DNA of 48,720 nt from positions 1-48,720 of the forward strand of contig JAGGVO010000031.1 in assembly GCA_021157965.1 (NCBI GenBank), in the 5' to 3' direction. This DNA is from Candidatus Neomarinimicrobiota bacterium (GTDB lineage Bacteria; Fidelibacterota; Fidelibacteria; Fidelibacterales; Fidelibacteraceae). Positions 35,004-43,767 of the stretch are shown one piece after another. Below the pieces are notes generated by a model. The model did not search any database, was not told the origin of the DNA, and saw nothing but the letters and a program-made list of their open reading frames with translations. Numbering within the stretch: position 1 is the first letter of the stretch; every line of letters begins with the position of its first letter. A program made the translations under genes and the position numbers.

Positions 35004-36302
35004 TTATGGCATGAGGATGGTTCCGCCGCTGTAAAAGAGTCCTGCAATGGATGCGGTTAACAGATTTGCGAAGGTTGCCCCTAAAAGAGCCTTGAAACCC
35101 AGGCGGCTGATATCTTTAATCCTCTCAGGAACCAGGGCGCTGATACCGCCGACAAAGATGGCTATGGATGCCACATGGGCAAAGCCGGTGAGGGCATAGG
35201 TGGTGATGACGATAGAACGGGGTGATTGCACGGCTCCTGACTGAATCAGGGTTGAGAGATTTTGAAAAGCCGTGACTTCAGACAGGATAAGTCGCTGACC
35301 AATAATGGGCGACAGGGTTGCCACATCGTTGACGGGGATGCCGATGATAAAGGTCAGAGGATAAAAGAGATATCCCAAAAATCCTTCCAGGCTCCAGTTG
35401 ATATGTGTCCCCAGCAAATTGTTTACGGGCGAACCCGCAAAACCAATGATCACATTCACCAGCTCTACAAGTCCCAGAAATGCGATGAGCATGGAGACAA
35501 TGCCTACAACCAGTTTCACACCCGAATTGGCACCGTTGATGACTGCGGCAAACAGATTAGGATCTTTTTCATAGTGGGGCCGGATGTTTTGTCCAAGGGT
35601 TACAGGGGATCCGTCCTCCGGAAGGAGGATTTTTGAGATTACAATGGCAGCGGGTGCATTCATGATGGATGCAGAGACCAGGTGTCCGGCAATGGTGGGG
35701 AATTCCCCCTTCAGTATAAAAGTATACACCGCCAACATGCTGGAGGCAATAGTGGCCATGCCGCAGGTGAGTATGGTGTTCAGTTCCGAGCGGGTCATTT
35801 TACTCAGATAGGGTTTTATAACGAGGGCTGATTCAATACCCACAAAGATATTTGAGGCAGCGCTGCAGGATTCGGCGCCGCTGATTCTCATGAGTTTTGT
35901 AAAGGCATAGGAAAACCATTGAATGATTCGGTTCATGATGCCCAGATGGTACAGAATGGCAACGAGTGCGGCAAAAAAAATGATGGTGGGGAGAGCCTGA
36001 AAGGCCAGGAAATATCCGAGGGAACTTTCTCCCGATTCACTGACAGTTCCCGGACCCAAGGCCAGTCTGCCAAAAACAAAGTAGGAACCGGCTGTCGCAG
36101 TCTCGAGAACCTTGATTACAATTTTGTTGATAACCATGAAAAAGCGCGTTCCAACGGGGATAACGAAAACAAAAAGCGCAAATAGAAGTTGTAATCCCAG
36201 TCCCCAGGATACAACTCGCCAGCTCACCTGCTTTTTATTTGCCGATAAAAGCCAGGCAAGTCCGATCAGAATAAAGATTCCGAAAAAGCTGGTTAGTCTC
36301 AT
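35004..36302 (-). CDS. nupC: Concentrative nucleoside transporter (CNT/NupC)
   Basis: A 432-residue inner-membrane symporter that brings nucleosides in with Na+ or H+. The family segments are FLAFQALPTIIFFAALVAIL and YHLGIMNRIIQWFSYAF, GAESCSAASNIFVGIESALVIKPYL (the nucleoside/sodium-binding core), SASIMNAPAAIVISKILLPE, GVKLVVGIVSMLIAFLGLVE and TYALTGFAHVASIAIFVGGI. It lies 19 bases after ahcY and 1 base before the adenosine deaminase. It probably imports adenosine or related nucleosides for the same pathway. Confidence 0.94.
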   Translation of the reverse strand: MRLTSFFGIFILIGLAWLLSANKKQVSWRVVSWGLGLQLLFALFVFVIPVGTRFFMVINKIVIKVLETATAGSYFVFGRLALGPGTVSESGESSLGYFLAFQALPTIIFFAALVAILYHLGIMNRIIQWFSYAFTKLMRISGAESCSAASNIFVGIESALVIKPYLSKMTRSELNTILTCGMATIASSMLAVYTFILKGEFPTIAGHLVSASIMNAPAAIVISKILLPEDGSPVTLGQNIRPHYEKDPNLFAAVINGANSGVKLVVGIVSMLIAFLGLVELVNVIIGFAGSPVNNLLGTHINWSLEGFLGYLFYPLTFIIGIPVNDVATLSPIIGQRLILSEVTAFQNLSTLIQSGAVQSPRSIVITTYALTGFAHVASIAIFVGGISALVPERIKDISRLGFKALLGATFANLLTASIAGLFYSGGTILMP

Positions 36303-36321
36303 AGTGATCTCTCAATTTGTG

Positions 36322-37536
36322 TTAATCATTTCTGATTATTTCATCCAAAAAAACCCCGTCTGCAAGCAGTCGTTCTCTGACCACCAGTTCGTCGATCTCC
36401 CGGGGGACGGGATAATATCCCGGTTTCAGCTCGGGGTGGGATAAAACATAGTTCAGGGATGCCAGCTGAAGGCTGAAACTCAAATCCAGAATTTCTACGG
36501 GATGTCCCAGCCCGCCGGCAATATTGATGATTCCGCCCTGTGCCAATAGGTAAAGGGAGCGGTTTGAATTGATCCGGTATTCTTCAATTTCATTTCGGAC
36601 TTTGACCGGTTCTCCTGCAATTTTTTTCAGTCCGGGCACGTCAATTTCGTAGTTGAAATGACCGGCATTGGCCAGAAATGCACCGTCTTTCATGACCATA
36701 AAATGTTCAGGACGGATAATGTTTTCCTCGCCGGTTGTCGTAATAAAAATATCGCCTTCCCGGGCAGCATCCAGCATGGGCATCACCCGGCATCCATCCA
36801 TCCGGGCTTCCAGTGCTTTCCAGGGATCGATTTCCGTGATAATCACATCGGCACCCATACCGGCGGCAATGTTGGCAATCCCCCGGCCACACCAGCCGTA
36901 TCCGGCTACAACTACGGTTTTCCCCGAAATGGTCATGTTGGTCAGATGGGCTATGGCAGTCCAGGTGGATTGTCCGGTCCCGTACCGGTTGTCAAAAAGG
37001 TACTTACTGAGGGCATCGTTAATCCCTAAGGAGGGATATTTTAATATCCCTTTTGCAGCCATACGCCTTGCACGGTTTACTCCGGTGGTTGTTTCCTCAC
37101 AAATACCGGCAAGATTGACCGCATAATCGGGGTGTTCATGGAGATAATTGCAGATATCTCCTCCGTCATCTACCACCGCATGAGGTTTGGCGGAAGTGAT
37201 AGCATCGATATAGGACCAGTATTCTTTTTCCGAGGCGCCGTGTTTGGCAAAAACGTGAATGTTGTCTTTCGCCAGTGCGGCACATACATCATCTTTGGTA
37301 GACAGAGGATTGCTGCTGGTAATCCATACATCGGCCCCCAGGCGGCGGATTTTCCGGGCCAGATAGGCTGTTTTTGCTTCAAGATGAATGCACAAGGCAA
37401 TCCGTTTTCCCCGAAATGTACCTTCCTGATCAAATTTTTCAGCAAGACGGTTGACAACTTTCATCCATTTAGAAACCCAGTCGATGTTCTGCTGTCCTGA
37501 TTCAGCCAGTGAGATGTCGCGAATACTGTATTTCAT
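36322..37536 (-). CDS. ahcY: S-adenosylhomocysteine hydrolase, short thermophile/archaeal type
   Basis: A 404-residue NAD-dependent enzyme that splits S-adenosylhomocysteine into homocysteine and adenosine. It carries LCIHLEAKTAYLARKI, DDGGDI, EETTTGVNRARRM, FDNRYGTGQSTW and the NAD loop VVAGYGWCGRGIA, then ATGHFNxEI-type ANAGHFNYEIDV. The FDNRYGTGQSTW form and the absence of the roughly 40-residue insert place it with Thermotoga/archaeal enzymes. Some relatives of this branch prefer S-inosylhomocysteine, so the substrate is open. ATG 37536 is preceded by AAGGATCGGG. A strong terminator lies just upstream, leaving only about 30 bases for a promoter. Confidence 0.94.
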   Translation of the reverse strand: MKYSIRDISLAESGQQNIDWVSKWMKVVNRLAEKFDQEGTFRGKRIALCIHLEAKTAYLARKIRRLGADVWITSSNPLSTKDDVCAALAKDNIHVFAKHGASEKEYWSYIDAITSAKPHAVVDDGGDICNYLHEHPDYAVNLAGICEETTTGVNRARRMAAKGILKYPSLGINDALSKYLFDNRYGTGQSTWTAIAHLTNMTISGKTVVVAGYGWCGRGIANIAAGMGADVIITEIDPWKALEARMDGCRVMPMLDAAREGDIFITTTGEENIIRPEHFMVMKDGAFLANAGHFNYEIDVPGLKKIAGEPVKVRNEIEEYRINSNRSLYLLAQGGIINIAGGLGHPVEILDLSFSLQLASLNYVLSHPELKPGYYPVPREIDELVVRERLLADGVFLDEIIRND

Positions 37537-37564
37537 ACCCGATCCTTTCCTGTCCATAAAAACT

Positions 37565-37596
37565 CAAAAAAGGCGGGGGAAATCTTCCCCCCGCCT
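37565..37596 (-). terminator. Strong intrinsic terminator between the BtuG-like gene and ahcY
   Basis: On the minus strand, a G/C-rich stem with arms AGGCGGGGG and CCCCCGCCT and a short loop runs straight into TTTTTT. It lies 10 bases after the BtuG-like stop and about 29 bases before the ahcY ATG. It should end or strongly reduce transcription from the corrinoid genes into ahcY. Confidence 0.85.
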
Positions 37597-37605
37597 GGCA
37601 TCTGA

Positions 37606-38625
37606 TTAATAGATACGTTGTGCAAGACTCATGGGACTGTCGCCTACATTGTAGGTTTTAAGGACAGTTCCACTGCTGTTGACTTTAACCACCTGGTCAT
37701 CGTCCCATACACTGACCCAGACATAGCCTTCCGTATCTACGAGGATACCGGATCCGCCTTTGCCCAGAAACATGTCTTCCGGGTCATTCAAAATGGAATA
37801 ATCGGTAGTGCTGTATACCATACATCCCATACCCCATACACTCAGATAAGCCAGTTCATTGACGAGATCTGTGGCTATCATACCGGGAGCTCCACCGATT
37901 TCAACGGTTTCAACTACCGTATCCGTTGCCGGGTCAATTACACTGACAACACCGGGATTGGCACCATAATCACCGGTGCATGACACATGAAGCTTTCCGT
38001 CGGAAGCAATAGCAATCGACTGGGGATTGGTTCCCACGTCGATGGTTTTAATCACTTCGCCATTGGTGGCATTTACCACGGTGACCGTTCCCTGCTCATA
38101 GGGTTGATCCCAGCTGACATAGCCGGTATTGGATACGTAGATTTTATCGCCGCTGATGGCGATACCGGTGGCTCCTGTTCCGGCAGTCGTCGCCGTCACA
38201 ACAGTTTTTTCCTGCATATCCACTTTCAACACCTCATTGGACATGGAACAGGTCACGAAGGCATAGCGATCATCATAGATAGCCATGTTCATGGGATTTT
38301 TCCCGTCTCCCAAAGCAATCGGTGTTTCGGCTTCCCAGGTGTCCACATCGAAAATCATGATATTGTTAGAACCGGAGTTCACACAATAGAGTTTTTCATC
38401 ATGGTAGACAAGCTGGTTTGGCCAGGTTCCCACGGTTGCCACATTGTTATATACCGTATCTGCCTCCAGATCGATGACTGATATGCTGGTGGCGGCAGAA
38501 TTCAGTACATAAATGGCACTGGATGTCTCAGGTGTGTCCGACCCGGTCGGATCATCCTCACATCCCCAAAAGCCAAAGGCTGTAAAGAGAACAGCCACAC
38601 ACAATACCCATACTTTTTGATTCAT
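37606..38625 (-). CDS. YncE/BtuG-like seven-bladed beta-propeller lipoprotein
   Basis: A 339-residue protein. The lipoprotein signal is FTAFGFWGC (Cys near residue 21), followed by a Thr/Ser/Glu-rich linker and then seven roughly 40-residue propeller repeats. Each repeat has the YncE pattern 'V-x-N-x-x-x-x-x-IxVID...T...T-x-x-x-G-x-x-P': AIYVLNSAATSISVIDLEAD, LYCVNSGSNNIMIFDVDTWE, IYVSNTGYVSWDQPYEQGT and LHVSCTGDYGANPGVVSVID. In Bacteroides, BtuG is a surface propeller lipoprotein that captures cobalamin and hands it to BtuB. This protein lies 22 bases after two BtuB-like receptors, so the same role is inferred. ATG 38625 is fixed by AAGGAGG. An intrinsic terminator follows its stop. Confidence 0.82.
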   Translation of the reverse strand: MNQKVWVLCVAVLFTAFGFWGCEDDPTGSDTPETSSAIYVLNSAATSISVIDLEADTVYNNVATVGTWPNQLVYHDEKLYCVNSGSNNIMIFDVDTWEAETPIALGDGKNPMNMAIYDDRYAFVTCSMSNEVLKVDMQEKTVVTATTAGTGATGIAISGDKIYVSNTGYVSWDQPYEQGTVTVVNATNGEVIKTIDVGTNPQSIAIASDGKLHVSCTGDYGANPGVVSVIDPATDTVVETVEIGGAPGMIATDLVNELAYLSVWGMGCMVYSTTDYSILNDPEDMFLGKGGSGILVDTEGYVWVSVWDDDQVVKVNSSGTVLKTYNVGDSPMSLAQRIY

Positions 38626-38647
38626 CCGAACCTCCTTTTTCATGGTA

Positions 38648-40846
38648 TTATCTTTTCTCAACTGTGAATGAAACCCCCCATTCCCTTCCGGGAACCGGCA
38701 TATTTTTAATGACGCTGTATTCGGTATTGAAAAGGTTTTTCAGCTGTGCATTCACCTTAAGACAGATGGTTTTGAACGGCATCTGATATCCGAAACTGAT
38801 GTGGGATAGATTGTATGGATCCAAAGAATTATTCCAGACGTTTGTGACGTCGGTATATCGTCGGCTCACATACTGGTAGCTGTATGTCCCGTGAAAGTGG
38901 CGTATGCGTGCCGTCAGTGAGACATTCACCGTATGTTTCGGGCGGTAAACCAGGATTTTTTTATATTCTGCCGGGGCCTGTTGATTGGTGTTCCGGGCAT
39001 CCATGAACGTGTAGTTGGCCTGAAATGTCAGATTATTTTTCACCGGACTGAATTTGAGGCTGTTTTCCAGTCCCCGGATCCGGGCGCTTTGGACATTTTC
39101 GGGCATCCACAAACCGGCTTTTTCCTGCCAGATGATCATGTCGCTCAGGTAATTTTCAAAGTATGTGGATTCAAGGTAAAAGCCGTTCAGGAATGGGTAT
39201 TGAAGACGGATGCCCATATCCCAGTCCACGCCGTTTTCCGGACTCAAATCAGGGTTTCCTTTGGCCCATGCATCTTCCGGCCAGTATAAATCATTGAATG
39301 TCGGTGCCCGGTAACTGAGTCCGGTATTCATTTTCAGGGATGTAAGCCATCTTTCACCCCAATTGAAAACCAGGCCGATTTTCGGGGATAGACGGTTTGG
39401 ATAATCGGAGTTCCAGTCGTACCGGAGAGAGGGGACAAGAGCAAGTTTTTTCATCCCAAAAATATGGACAGGCAACTGGTTTTCACTGACGGTAAAAAGA
39501 TAAGCAGAGGTGCGAACCCTTTTGTCTGATGTCTGGTGATTCTGCATGTAATCCATCCTTATACCGCTTCCGTAGGTGAGAGTGCTCCAATCCTCCAGGA
39601 TACTGCGTATCTGAATTTCACTGCCGCCGGTGCGGGTTGTAAAGCGGGAATCGACTTTCTGAAGAGACTCGTCGTTGAAGTAGCGGCTCCATGAGTCGTA
39701 GTAATAGTTTTGCCACCGCAGTTCATGAATGCATGAAAAAATTTTACTGCTCAGCAGTATATTGGCCTGATTTTGCTTGTCCCATATCCGGGCACGGTAA
39801 TAATACGGTTCAATAGTACCCGGAGCACCTCGTTCTGATTTATGGTGGCGAAGGGTAAATTCCAGATGGCGTGCAAAAAGGCCCTGCCCAAGAGATGTGG
39901 CGGCACGGCCGTGTAAATCGATGGATTCTATATCCGCATTCTCGCGCGTTCTTTCCTGTCCATAATTATCCGTGAAGGTAAAATCACCTTCCGAAAGGAG
40001 ATATTTCCCTGAAGCATCCAGATCCCAATGTTTGATTTTGGCATCCACCGTGGATTCAAGGGAAAACGTTCCGAAAGAAGCACCGGTTGTTTTTACGGAG
40101 CTATGCCATCCTGTTTTTTCCTGTTTATCTGACCGGGTGATAATATTCACAACACCTCCGATGGCATCGGCCCCATATAACGCGGAGTTGCTTCCCCTGA
40201 CCACTTCAATCTTTTTCACCCCTTCCAGAGAAAGGGTGCTCAGATCCACTTCCCCTGTCTGGGGATTATTGATGCGCTGACCATCCAGCAACACCACGAC
40301 CTGACCTGAAGTAGAACCCCGGAGAGAGATGGTTTTGATGTTTCCCAATCCCCCCTGGTCTTTGATAAATACGCCCTGGATGTTTTGGAGGATTTCCCCC
40401 AGGTTCCGGGCATTTTGAAATTCCGGTGCATCCATATCCAGCACATTCACCGAAGCGGGGACATCCGTCACAAGTGTGGGACCGCGGGTGGAGGTAACCG
40501 TAATACTCTGATCATACTCGAGAACCGTCGGGCGCATAAAAATATCCAGTGTTACAGTTTCGCCGTCAGAAATGCTGACATTTTTAATTTCCTGTGTTTC
40601 AAACCCGATCATCCTGAAGATAACCGTATATTCTCCGGGAGGGACGTCAAAGATACAGTAATTTCCGTCACTGTCTGACGCGGCACCCAAAGGAATTCTT
40701 TTTAGGTAGACATTCACGGCTGCCAGTGGTGCTCCGCTTTCATGACACCGAATCGTACCACAAATCCGGCCCTGTTCATTCCCCGCCAGGAGAACGGGCA
40801 GGAAAAGAAGGATGGAAAGCAACAGAGGCCGGATCTTGTGTAGCAT
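38648..40846 (-). CDS. TonB-dependent receptor with carboxypeptidase-regulatory-like head
   Basis: A 732-residue outer-membrane receptor. The signal peptide is LLLSILLFLPVLLAGN. A CarboxypepD_reg-like domain (about 20-105) reads GRICGTIRCHESGAPLAAVN and SDSDGNYCIFDVPPGEYTV, a feature frequent in FCB receptors. The plug (about 115-235) carries RGSTSGQVVVLLDGQRINNP and SALYGADAIGGVVNIITR. The 22-stranded barrel follows (NTGLSYRAPTFNDLYWPEDA is BtuB-like). It ends VSFTVEKR, not in an aromatic residue, which is unusual for a barrel. ATG 40846 has a weak Shine-Dalgarno; a TTG at 40882 would overlap the upstream receptor. It follows that receptor by 19 bases. Confidence 0.88.
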   Translation of the reverse strand: MLHKIRPLLLSILLFLPVLLAGNEQGRICGTIRCHESGAPLAAVNVYLKRIPLGAASDSDGNYCIFDVPPGEYTVIFRMIGFETQEIKNVSISDGETVTLDIFMRPTVLEYDQSITVTSTRGPTLVTDVPASVNVLDMDAPEFQNARNLGEILQNIQGVFIKDQGGLGNIKTISLRGSTSGQVVVLLDGQRINNPQTGEVDLSTLSLEGVKKIEVVRGSNSALYGADAIGGVVNIITRSDKQEKTGWHSSVKTTGASFGTFSLESTVDAKIKHWDLDASGKYLLSEGDFTFTDNYGQERTRENADIESIDLHGRAATSLGQGLFARHLEFTLRHHKSERGAPGTIEPYYYRARIWDKQNQANILLSSKIFSCIHELRWQNYYYDSWSRYFNDESLQKVDSRFTTRTGGSEIQIRSILEDWSTLTYGSGIRMDYMQNHQTSDKRVRTSAYLFTVSENQLPVHIFGMKKLALVPSLRYDWNSDYPNRLSPKIGLVFNWGERWLTSLKMNTGLSYRAPTFNDLYWPEDAWAKGNPDLSPENGVDWDMGIRLQYPFLNGFYLESTYFENYLSDMIIWQEKAGLWMPENVQSARIRGLENSLKFSPVKNNLTFQANYTFMDARNTNQQAPAEYKKILVYRPKHTVNVSLTARIRHFHGTYSYQYVSRRYTDVTNVWNNSLDPYNLSHISFGYQMPFKTICLKVNAQLKNLFNTEYSVIKNMPVPGREWGVSFTVEKR

Positions 40847-40865
40847 GATAATATCTAAGGTTTGT

Positions 40866-42740
40866 TTAAAAATTAGCACCAAGAGTCACTTTATACATTC
40901 TGCCGGGTTCGGCCGTACCACGGACCCTCATGTAATCTTCGTCCGTCAGGTTTGTTACCTCCAGGGTGGATGCCCACTGGATTTTCATTAGTGAAAAACG
41001 GTAAGAAATATTCGAGTCGCAGGTTGTCACCTTGGGCAGCCAAAGGGTGTTGGCCGGGTTTGTGTAGCGCAGGCCGAGATAATGGACTATGAAATTCCAT
41101 TCCAGCCCTTTAAAACGGATAGTACTGGTAACATCCAATTTATTCTTCGGGCGGTATGTAATATATTTGTTGTGCCGGTTCGGATCCGGGCCCTTGTCCA
41201 GGGCCTTCATGTATGTGTATTCGGCATTGAGGACCACGCTGTTGTTAAAAAGATTCAGCGTTCCGGATGTTTCAACACCCCGGGTGCTTGTCTCGGAGAT
41301 GTTTTTGGGAGTCCACAAATTATCCATAAAAGGATCCTGTGCCCATAAAATCAGGTTGTCGATTTCATTCCGGAAGTAATTGGCGGAGAGGGACACTCCG
41401 TTAATACCGGCTGTTAAACCGATATCGTAATTAAAACCGTCTTCCGGCAGAAGATTGGGGTTTCCCACGGCAAAAGCGTCCCGGGGCCAATACAAATCGT
41501 TGAATGAGGGGGCTTTGTAGGATTTTGCGATATGGGAAACGAGGGCCAGGTTCACTGTTCCGTGGTGGGCGGCCGACAGGCTAAATCTGGGACTCAGGGC
41601 ATTTTCAAAGTCGGATGTGGCATCATAGCGAAGAGCAACCGAACTCTCAAGTTGTGAAATGAATCCTTTCAAGGGGAGTGTTCCGGTGAAAGAAGTATGA
41701 GCGCTGTGGGTGTTTCGGGTTTTTTTACCCACATCGGTACTTTCAATCCGGTCGTTCCGGTAGGAGTATCCGTAACTCACATTGAGATACTCTCCTATTG
41801 TCCCGCCCTGCTGGAGTTCAAGTCCCATGGCATAATTGTTATGATCGCTGTGTGTGCCTCCTCCCATGGCATCAGGGTCATCGAATTTGGTTTCATAATC
41901 CAGAAAATAACTCTGGGCTTTTAGATTGAAATCTTTAAACAGAACGGCTTGATCGTATGTTAGGTTGTATGATTTGTTATCGAAGCGAAGCCGGGCATTG
42001 GGGGTGGGATTGTCAATCATACCGGGCGTTCCGTTATCTGCATTGTACCAGTTGGTGGAAAGGCTGAGGTTTTTTCCTTCAGCCAGACGGTACCCGGCCT
42101 TGGCAAAAATGTTGTAAGAAGATTGCTCGTTGTTTTTCAGGATTTTTTCATTGCCGTAATAATCGGTAAAGGGAAAATTCCCGTCCCAAAGATCCCGTTG
42201 CAACGAAACAAAGGTATTCAGGCGGTTTTTGTTGTAGGAGTGGTTGATATTGTATGTCTGCCGGTTGTAGGAACCGTAGGAAATCTGAAATCCGCAATTC
42301 ATGGGTTTAACCGATTTCGATTCTGTTTTCGTTGTGATAAGGATGACGCCTCCCACAGCATCGGCACCGTATTGGGCGGAACGGCCGCCACGGAGGAGTT
42401 CGATTTTCTCGATGTTGGTGATGGGAAGACTGGCCACATTGACACCCACCGAACCCGGTGTATTCAGGCGCTGGCCATCCATGACCACCACGACTTTGGA
42501 GGCGCTGACATCCCGGAGTGAAATTTCTCCGGAAGAGTTTACGGATACCCCGGAAATGGTTTGAAGTGCATCTCCGACATTGTCACAATTGTGTTTTTGA
42601 AAATCCTCTTTCGTTAAAACCACTTCCGATGTGGATTTTGAAGGTTTTTCCTCTTCATTTTGAGCATCCTGAGCCCATGCAAGGCCGGCGAGAAGCGTAA
42701 ATATGAGGAAAACAAGGATTAAGATTTTAAACAGTTTCAT
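40866..42740 (-). CDS. BtuB-like TonB-dependent receptor
   Basis: A 624-residue outer-membrane receptor, about the length of E. coli BtuB. The signal peptide is FLIFTLLAGLAWAQ. The plug carries VVVVMDGQRLNTPGSVGVN and RSAQYGADAVGGVILITT. The barrel holds SYKAPSFNDLYWPRDAFAVG, a BtuB/CirA-type signature near the extracellular face, and the C-terminal strand ends YKVTLGANF with the required Phe. The plug and the FNDLYWP segment are shared with the neighbouring receptor, suggesting duplication. The ligand is probably a corrinoid, from the BtuG-like and CblS-like neighbours; haem or siderophore remains possible. A strong GGAGAATTTTC precedes the ATG. Confidence 0.88.
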   Translation of the reverse strand: MKLFKILILVFLIFTLLAGLAWAQDAQNEEEKPSKSTSEVVLTKEDFQKHNCDNVGDALQTISGVSVNSSGEISLRDVSASKVVVVMDGQRLNTPGSVGVNVASLPITNIEKIELLRGGRSAQYGADAVGGVILITTKTESKSVKPMNCGFQISYGSYNRQTYNINHSYNKNRLNTFVSLQRDLWDGNFPFTDYYGNEKILKNNEQSSYNIFAKAGYRLAEGKNLSLSTNWYNADNGTPGMIDNPTPNARLRFDNKSYNLTYDQAVLFKDFNLKAQSYFLDYETKFDDPDAMGGGTHSDHNNYAMGLELQQGGTIGEYLNVSYGYSYRNDRIESTDVGKKTRNTHSAHTSFTGTLPLKGFISQLESSVALRYDATSDFENALSPRFSLSAAHHGTVNLALVSHIAKSYKAPSFNDLYWPRDAFAVGNPNLLPEDGFNYDIGLTAGINGVSLSANYFRNEIDNLILWAQDPFMDNLWTPKNISETSTRGVETSGTLNLFNNSVVLNAEYTYMKALDKGPDPNRHNKYITYRPKNKLDVTSTIRFKGLEWNFIVHYLGLRYTNPANTLWLPKVTTCDSNISYRFSLMKIQWASTLEVTNLTDEDYMRVRGTAEPGRMYKVTLGANF

Positions 42741-42760
42741 GAAAATTCTCCTTTTCCAGA

Positions 42761-43756
42761 TTACTCTTGTATGATTTCAGATAATTTTTCTGCATAATTG
42801 TCAAAATCAATATCATTTACTTCGGATAACTGGTTGATCCAGGCATCGGGGAACGAATCCACTCCCTTCAGGCTTCCGCAAACAGCACCGGTTATGGCTC
42901 CGATGGTATCACAGTCCCCGCCGAGGTTTGCCGCCGCAAGAACGGCTTCCACCGGATTCCCGTTTACCAGCTTGGCCAACGCCAGGCATGTGGGGACCGT
43001 TTCGGAAATTTGCACACCCGCACCGATGATTTCATACAGATCCCTGCGGGCTTCTTCCAGAGATTTGGCGGTATTGATGATTCCCAAAGCCAGTTTCAAC
43101 CGTTTTGAAATCGAAGCGCTGTACCAGTCCACCCCCCGGGTCATTCCCATATCAATGGCTTCATAAACCGCCGGAAGGATAGTTGACAGATCGCTTTCAC
43201 CCATGATGCCTTTTCCGATAGCCACGGCAATGCCCGAGGCACCGGCGATGGCAATGTTTGTATTATGGGTGGGAATGCAGGCTTTTTCCACGGCATCCAC
43301 CGTACGTTCCACATCCCCTTTTCCGTAAATACCTACGGCGGCAATTCGCATGACAGCCCCGTTTGTGTCCCCTGCACTGCCTGCTTCATACACCGATTTG
43401 CCGTTCCGGATGGCGTAAAGTGCCCTGAGGGAACTGGGACCGATCAGCATGCTGTCAAAAGCGCCGATCTTTTCGGCCCATGTAATCAGCCGCTTTCCGA
43501 TATCCTCGGGGTCCACTTTTCCGTTGGCAATGATGGAATCGGCAATGAGCAGAGTTTGCTGAGTGTCGTCCGTGATTTCTGCTGCTTTTAAGCCCTTGTG
43601 AATGACGTGTTCCTCCGGAGCCGGCAGAAAGGTCCGGATTTTTCCGAAGACTTTCTGAATGGTTTTCGGGCTCATCATGGATGAAGGCATCCCCATGGCA
43701 TCTCCGGCTGCCACGCCGACCAGACAGCCTTTGATGCGTTTTTGTATTTCGTTCAT
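42761..43756 (-). CDS. ADP-ribosylglycohydrolase-family protein
   Basis: A 331-residue protein of the ARH/DraG family, which cleaves alpha-N-glycosidic bonds of ribosyl groups with two metal ions. It carries GCLVGVAAGDAMGMPSS, EITDDTQQTLLIADS (metal Asp pair), SAGDTNGAVMRIAAVGIY and GGDCDTIGAITGAVCGS (second metal site). I start at ATG 43756, which follows AAAGGAAAACAG; a GTG at 43771 overlaps the stop of the upstream gene. It lies 20 bases before the BtuB-like receptor. E. coli YegU is the same family, next to GntR regulator YegW, a similar pairing. Here the substrate may be a nucleoside such as alpha-ribazole. Confidence 0.88.
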   Translation of the reverse strand: MNEIQKRIKGCLVGVAAGDAMGMPSSMMSPKTIQKVFGKIRTFLPAPEEHVIHKGLKAAEITDDTQQTLLIADSIIANGKVDPEDIGKRLITWAEKIGAFDSMLIGPSSLRALYAIRNGKSVYEAGSAGDTNGAVMRIAAVGIYGKGDVERTVDAVEKACIPTHNTNIAIAGASGIAVAIGKGIMGESDLSTILPAVYEAIDMGMTRGVDWYSASISKRLKLALGIINTAKSLEEARRDLYEIIGAGVQISETVPTCLALAKLVNGNPVEAVLAAANLGGDCDTIGAITGAVCGSLKGVDSFPDAWINQLSEVNDIDFDNYAEKLSEIIQE

Positions 43757-43767
43757 CTGTTTTCCTT

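Noticed and set aside
37537-37605. SAH riboswitch before ahcY
   Set aside because: The 69-base gap is filled by a plain G/C-rich terminator stem and a ribosome site; the SAH aptamer core is not present.
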